From positions 20,396 to 84,395 of the forward strand of contig NZ_VSTH01000079.1 of assembly GCF_008123965.1 (NCBI RefSeq): a stretch of 64,000 nucleotides of DNA, in the 5' to 3' direction. The position numbers were made by a program, and so were the translations under genes. Below the pieces are notes generated by a model. The model did not search any database and was not told the origin of the DNA. It saw nothing but the letters and a program-made list of their open reading frames with translations. Origin of the DNA: Bradyrhizobium hipponense. Lineage in GTDB: Bacteria; Pseudomonadota; Alphaproteobacteria; Rhizobiales; Xanthobacteraceae. Numbering within the stretch: position 1 is the first letter of the stretch; the number at the start of each line of letters is the position of its first letter. Positions 60,881 through 64,000 of this stretch are shown here, piece after piece.

Positions 60881-61558
60881 ATGACCGCCAAGGCTAGAGA
60901 GCTCAAGCTCGACATCGAGCGCATCGGCAGCGTCTCGGCGATCCTGACGCAGCCGGACAATGCACGCGCCTGCTACGTCCTTGCACATGGTGCTGGCGCC
61001 GATATGCGGCACGCGTTCATGGATAAGATCGCGGCCGGCCTGGCGAACCGCGGCATTGCGACGTTCCGCTTCAATTTTCCCTATATGGAGAAGAAGCAGG
61101 GGCGTCCCGACCAGCCGGCGGTCGCGCACGCCACCATCGGCGCGGCGGTGGCAGAGGCGGCGCAGCTGTGCCCCGGCGTGACGCTCGTCGCTGGCGGCAA
61201 ATCGTTCGGCGGGCGCATGACGTCGCAGGCGCAGGCGAAGGCTCCGTTTTCCGGCGTAAAAGGGCTCGCCTTTCTCGGCTTTCCCCTGCATGCCGACAAC
61301 AAGCCGTCGACCGAGCGCGCCGAGCATCTTGCCCGCGTCGACATCCCCATGCTGTTCCTTCAGGGCACGCGCGACCGGCTCGCCGATCTCGGCACCCTCA
61401 AGCCCGTCGTCGCGGGGCTCGGTCCGAAGGCGAGGTTGCATGAGGTCGAAGGCGGCGATCACTCCTTCGCGGTGCTGCGAAAGTCTGGCCGCAGCAATGA
61501 CGAGGCGCTTGCGGAGGTGCTCGATACGCTCGCCGCTTGGATCGACGAGCTCGTCTGA
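60881..61558 (+). CDS. Alpha/beta family hydrolase (KANL3/Tex30-like)
   Basis: A 225-residue alpha/beta-fold protein. LAHGAGADMRHAFM is the oxyanion region, VAGGKSFGGRMTSQ is the nucleophile elbow with Ser, FLQGTRDRLADL carries the acid and EGGDHSFAVL the base His. The family is annotated as dienelactone-hydrolase-like; natural substrates are unknown. It is co-directional with and close to the TetR gene, which suggests joint control. Confidence 0.88.
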   Translation: MTAKARELKLDIERIGSVSAILTQPDNARACYVLAHGAGADMRHAFMDKIAAGLANRGIATFRFNFPYMEKKQGRPDQPAVAHATIGAAVAEAAQLCPGVTLVAGGKSFGGRMTSQAQAKAPFSGVKGLAFLGFPLHADNKPSTERAEHLARVDIPMLFLQGTRDRLADLGTLKPVVAGLGPKARLHEVEGGDHSFAVLRKSGRSNDEALAEVLDTLAAWIDELV

Positions 61559-61561
61559 AAC

Positions 61562-62536
61562 TCACGCCGCATAAAGCCCCTTGTCGCGCGCCTTCTGGAT
61601 CGCGAGCGCGGCGATCAGGTCGAGCGTCGGCGTCGACAGGCCGGCGGCGCGCGCGAAGGCGGCGGGTGCCTTCACCAGCACGTCGATCTCCATGGCGCGG
61701 CCGAGCTCGTAATCCTGCAGCAGCGACGGCTTGTGGTTGGGGGCGGGGCCGCTGCGTGACACGCGCTTGACCTCGGGGATGAAGTGCTGCGCGATCGCGT
61801 TGGCCTCGTTGAGCATGCGCGGAATGACCTCGGCAAAGGCCGGGTCGTCCCGCACGCCGCGCGCGGTCTGGCCGGTGAGCAGGCACAGCACCGAGAGCGA
61901 CATGTTGGTCAGCAGCTTTGACCAGATCGCCTCGCGGATCTCGGCCACCGGCGGCGATTCCAGCCGTGCATCGTTCAGAACCCCGCGGAGCTTGGTGATG
62001 CGCTCGCAATTGCGGTCGTCGCATTCTCCGACCAGGAGGCGGTTGCGATCGGGCGTGAGGTTTTGCACCACGCCCGGTGCGATCACCTCGTTGGAGGAGA
62101 AGACCACCCCGCCGACGATCCGTTCTTTCGGAATGCAGGCGCGCAGCCGTCCACCCGGGTCGAGGAAGGAGATGTCGGGCGGGGTCGGGTGCCGCGGCGG
62201 CAGGCCGATCCCGTACCACCAGGGAATGCCGTTCTGGGCGAAGACGATCGCGGTGTCCTCGCCGAGCAATGGTTTGAGGCTGGCGACGAGCCCCTGAAGC
62301 GCGGTGGCTTTCAGCGTGCTGATGACGACGTCCTGCGGTCCGAGCTGGGCCGGATCGCCGGTGGCGTTCACCTTGGCGCTCACCTCGGAATCGCCGACGC
62401 GCAGCTTCAGGCCGCCCGCGCGTACCGCTTCGAGATGCGCGCCCCGCATCACGCACGAGACCTCATGGCCGGCACGGGCCAGCCTGACCGCGATGTGGCT
62501 GCCGACGGCGCCCGCGCCGAAAATGCAGATGCGCAT
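61562..62536 (-). CDS. 2-Dehydropantoate 2-reductase (ApbA/PanE) family protein
   Basis: A 324-residue NADPH-dependent reductase. The Rossmann motif is MRICIFGAGAVGSHIAVRLA, then TLKATALQGL and FAQNGIPWWYG; the catalytic segment is IWSKLLTNMSLSVLCLLTG. The C-terminal domain includes YELGRAMEIDVLVKAPAAFA. The N-I-P-W-W-Y form of the substrate loop is common in bradyrhizobial paralogues. I start at 62536, since upstream frame content is unrelated. It is convergent with the alpha/beta hydrolase gene. Confidence 0.9.
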   Translation of the reverse strand: MRICIFGAGAVGSHIAVRLARAGHEVSCVMRGAHLEAVRAGGLKLRVGDSEVSAKVNATGDPAQLGPQDVVISTLKATALQGLVASLKPLLGEDTAIVFAQNGIPWWYGIGLPPRHPTPPDISFLDPGGRLRACIPKERIVGGVVFSSNEVIAPGVVQNLTPDRNRLLVGECDDRNCERITKLRGVLNDARLESPPVAEIREAIWSKLLTNMSLSVLCLLTGQTARGVRDDPAFAEVIPRMLNEANAIAQHFIPEVKRVSRSGPAPNHKPSLLQDYELGRAMEIDVLVKAPAAFARAAGLSTPTLDLIAALAIQKARDKGLYAA

Positions 62537-62709
62537 GATGTGATGTCCCGTTCCTGATCGCTTTGCCTGGTCCCTTGGCTGCCGCCCGGTTCCAGCATGG
62601 CACAACCCGCCATGCGATGGACGCGGCCGCCCTACGACGGAAAGATATGGATCGCGGCGCGCGGCCTCGGCCATAGTGCGCAGCAAATGAAACGACCGGA
62701 GGATCGCCG

Positions 62710-63513
62710 ATGACTGCCAGCCCCGTCCTGTGGACCCTAGATGAGCGTGGCGTCGCGACCGTGACCTTGAACCGTCCGGAGGTGAACAACGCCTATGACG
62801 GCGCATTAATCGCGGGCGTGCTCGCGGCCATGGATGAATTGGGCAAGAAGCCCAACCTTCGCGTCGTTGTGCTCAGGGGCAACGGCAAGCACTTTCAGGC
62901 CGGCGCCGATCTCAAATGGATCAACGGCGTGCGGTTGCAATCGGCTGAGGCGAACGAGGCGGCGTCCCGCGCGACGTTCGAGGCGGTGCAGCGGCTCAAC
63001 ACCTTGCCGATCCCGACCGTGGCATTGGTGCAGGGCGGCTGCTTCGGCGGCGGCACCGGCGTGATCTCCGCCTGCGATGTCGTCATCGCAGCCGACAATG
63101 CCCTGTTCTCGATCACTGAGGTGCGCTGGGGCCTGACCGCCGCGATCATCATTCCGCAACTCTGCGACGCCATCGGCGTGCGCCAGGTCCGCCGCTACGC
63201 ACTTACCGGCGAACGCTTTGGCGCCGAGGACGCCCGCCGCATCGGCCTCGTGCATGAGGTCGTGCCGCTCGCCAATCTCGAAGCCGCCGGCGCAAAGGTG
63301 GTCGAGCAACTGCTCGCCAACGGGCCGGAGGCGATCGCGGAGACCAAGCGGCTCGCGCTGGAAAGCTCGTTCGGCGGCATGGCGGTGGACGATGCCGCCT
63401 ATGCGCGGCTGGTTCACCTGCATTCGCTGAAACGGCAGAGCGCCGAGGCAGCGGAGGGGTTGGCGTCGTTCGCGGAAAAGCGGGTGGCGAATTGGGGCGG
63501 TGGCAAGGGCTGA
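62710..63513 (+). CDS. Enoyl-CoA hydratase (methylglutaconyl-CoA hydratase-like)
   Basis: A 267-residue crotonase-fold enzyme. Motifs: KHFQAGADLKWI (first oxyanion segment), VQGGCFGGGTGVISACDVVI (second) and SITEVRWGLTAAIIIPQL, which holds the Glu of the second catalytic position. The sequence resembles LiuC-type 3-methylglutaconyl-CoA hydratases. GGAGGATCG precedes the ATG. It is divergent from the PanE-like gene. Confidence 0.92.
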   Translation: MTASPVLWTLDERGVATVTLNRPEVNNAYDGALIAGVLAAMDELGKKPNLRVVVLRGNGKHFQAGADLKWINGVRLQSAEANEAASRATFEAVQRLNTLPIPTVALVQGGCFGGGTGVISACDVVIAADNALFSITEVRWGLTAAIIIPQLCDAIGVRQVRRYALTGERFGAEDARRIGLVHEVVPLANLEAAGAKVVEQLLANGPEAIAETKRLALESSFGGMAVDDAAYARLVHLHSLKRQSAEAAEGLASFAEKRVANWGGGKG

Positions 63514-63524
63514 GCGTTCGGCGC

Positions 63525-63797
63525 TCAGCAGCCGCGGCAGATGTTGTTGATGCTGCGGTAGACGGCTTCGTCGTCCTGCCGCATCTGCCGCGCTGATTCG
63601 AATGCCTTGCCGTTGTCAATCGGCGCGACGGGCTTGCGCTTCGCCGCGAGTTCTTCCTCCTGCCGCTTGTAGCAGGCCTCGCGATCGGGCTTGGCCTGGA
63701 TGAAGCGGCAGTTCTGCTCCACAGCTGCGGCGGGGGCCACCGAGACCGCGAGCAGGATCAGGGCGGACAGAGCGAATTTCAAAAGCGTCGTATCCAT
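63525..63797 (-). CDS. Small secreted Cys-containing protein
   Basis: A 90-residue protein with a signal peptide (LLKFALSALILLAVSVAPAAA). A charged helical region with four Cys follows (EQNCRF, EACYKRQEEELAAKRKP, NNICRGC). It resembles many small rhizobial exported proteins of unknown role. I start at the ATG at 63797; a TTG at 63809 adds four residues. Convergent with the enoyl-CoA hydratase gene, 11 bp apart. Confidence 0.75.
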   Translation of the reverse strand: MDTTLLKFALSALILLAVSVAPAAAVEQNCRFIQAKPDREACYKRQEEELAAKRKPVAPIDNGKAFESARQMRQDDEAVYRSINNICRGC

Positions 63798-63817
63798 CTG
63801 TTGAACCAAAGGTGCTT

Positions 63818-63920
63818 GTCGTCGCCCGGCTTGACCGGGCGACCCAGTACGCCGCGCCGCCTCCGTATACGTTCAGCCTCTCTGGAATACTGGATCGCCC
63901 GGTCAAGCCGGGCGATGACG
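63818..63920. repeat. Dispersed inverted repeat, family C-like
   Basis: GTCGTCGCCCGGCTTGACCG and GGTCAAGCCGGGCGATGACG are complementary outer arms, with ACCCAGTA/TACTGGAT inside. It lies upstream of the small secreted gene. Beyond it to 64000 I see no supported gene. Confidence 0.78.
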
Positions 63921-64000
63921 GCGGAGCTTGGCGGCCCTTCTGTCAGGTCTACCTCGCGAGAGCAACTGCGATGTATGACGGCGTAGATCCTATGGGTGGC

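Overview
The window reads as chromosome of a high-GC, metabolically versatile alphaproteobacterium of the Bradyrhizobium/Rhodopseudomonas type. This is inferred from the aerobic benzoyl-CoA (box) genes, an acyl-homoserine-lactone synthase resembling the BjaI/RpaI/BraI group, several Liv-type ABC uptake systems, many acyl-CoA enzymes, and dispersed palindromic intergenic repeats of several families. I saw no transposase, integrase, CRISPR array or rRNA. One tRNA, Arg(CCT), lies at 48971-49047.

Layout. 1-5009: tail of a cytochrome P450, its [2Fe-2S] ferredoxin, two periplasmic solute-binding proteins (SBPs) and a type II NADH dehydrogenase. 5353-13956: a minus-strand set that looks like shikimate/quinate catabolism: two-domain 3-dehydroshikimate dehydratase, complete Liv-type ABC transporter (LivF, LivG, LivM, LivH and SBP), shikimate dehydrogenase and a LysR regulator. 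14281-16317: a LuxR/LuxI quorum-sensing pair with a lux-box-like palindrome and two small proteins. 16641-19980: a second Liv-type transporter (LivH, LivM, LivG, LivF) without its own SBP. 20851-24678: glutamine-synthetase-like enzyme plus single-component Rieske oxygenase, divergent from an IclR regulator. 25160-32481: the benzoate module: truncated haemoglobin, BoxR, benzoate-CoA ligase, alpha/beta hydrolase, BoxC and BoxB. 35263-42489: another SBP, two enoyl-CoA hydratases, a VOC protein, a paired acyl-CoA dehydrogenase and an SDR.

42685-51842 is a mixed region of small envelope or stress proteins, a ketopantoate-reductase-like protein, an RraA-like aldolase, a trypsin-like protease of atypical composition, a broken cupin gene, the tRNA, an amidohydrolase and a TlpA/DsrE/DoxX operon. 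51949-57866 holds a frameshifted LysR gene, a trypsin-like protease/DNA-RNA endonuclease fusion, a LOG-like protein and a frameshifted DUF2252 gene. 57910-63797 returns to acyl-CoA metabolism, with a TetR regulator and SDR sharing a two-operator divergent promoter.

How it fits together (inference). The dominant theme is import and CoA-dependent or protocatechuate-directed breakdown of plant-derived aromatics. A TGCA-N6-TGCA motif occurs upstream of boxC and also upstream of the distant SBP-less transporter, suggesting that BoxR couples benzoate uptake to the box pathway. The most unusual items are the protease-nuclease fusion with a histone-H1-like tail, the glutamine-synthetase/Rieske pairing, and the putative shikimate ABC-import operon.
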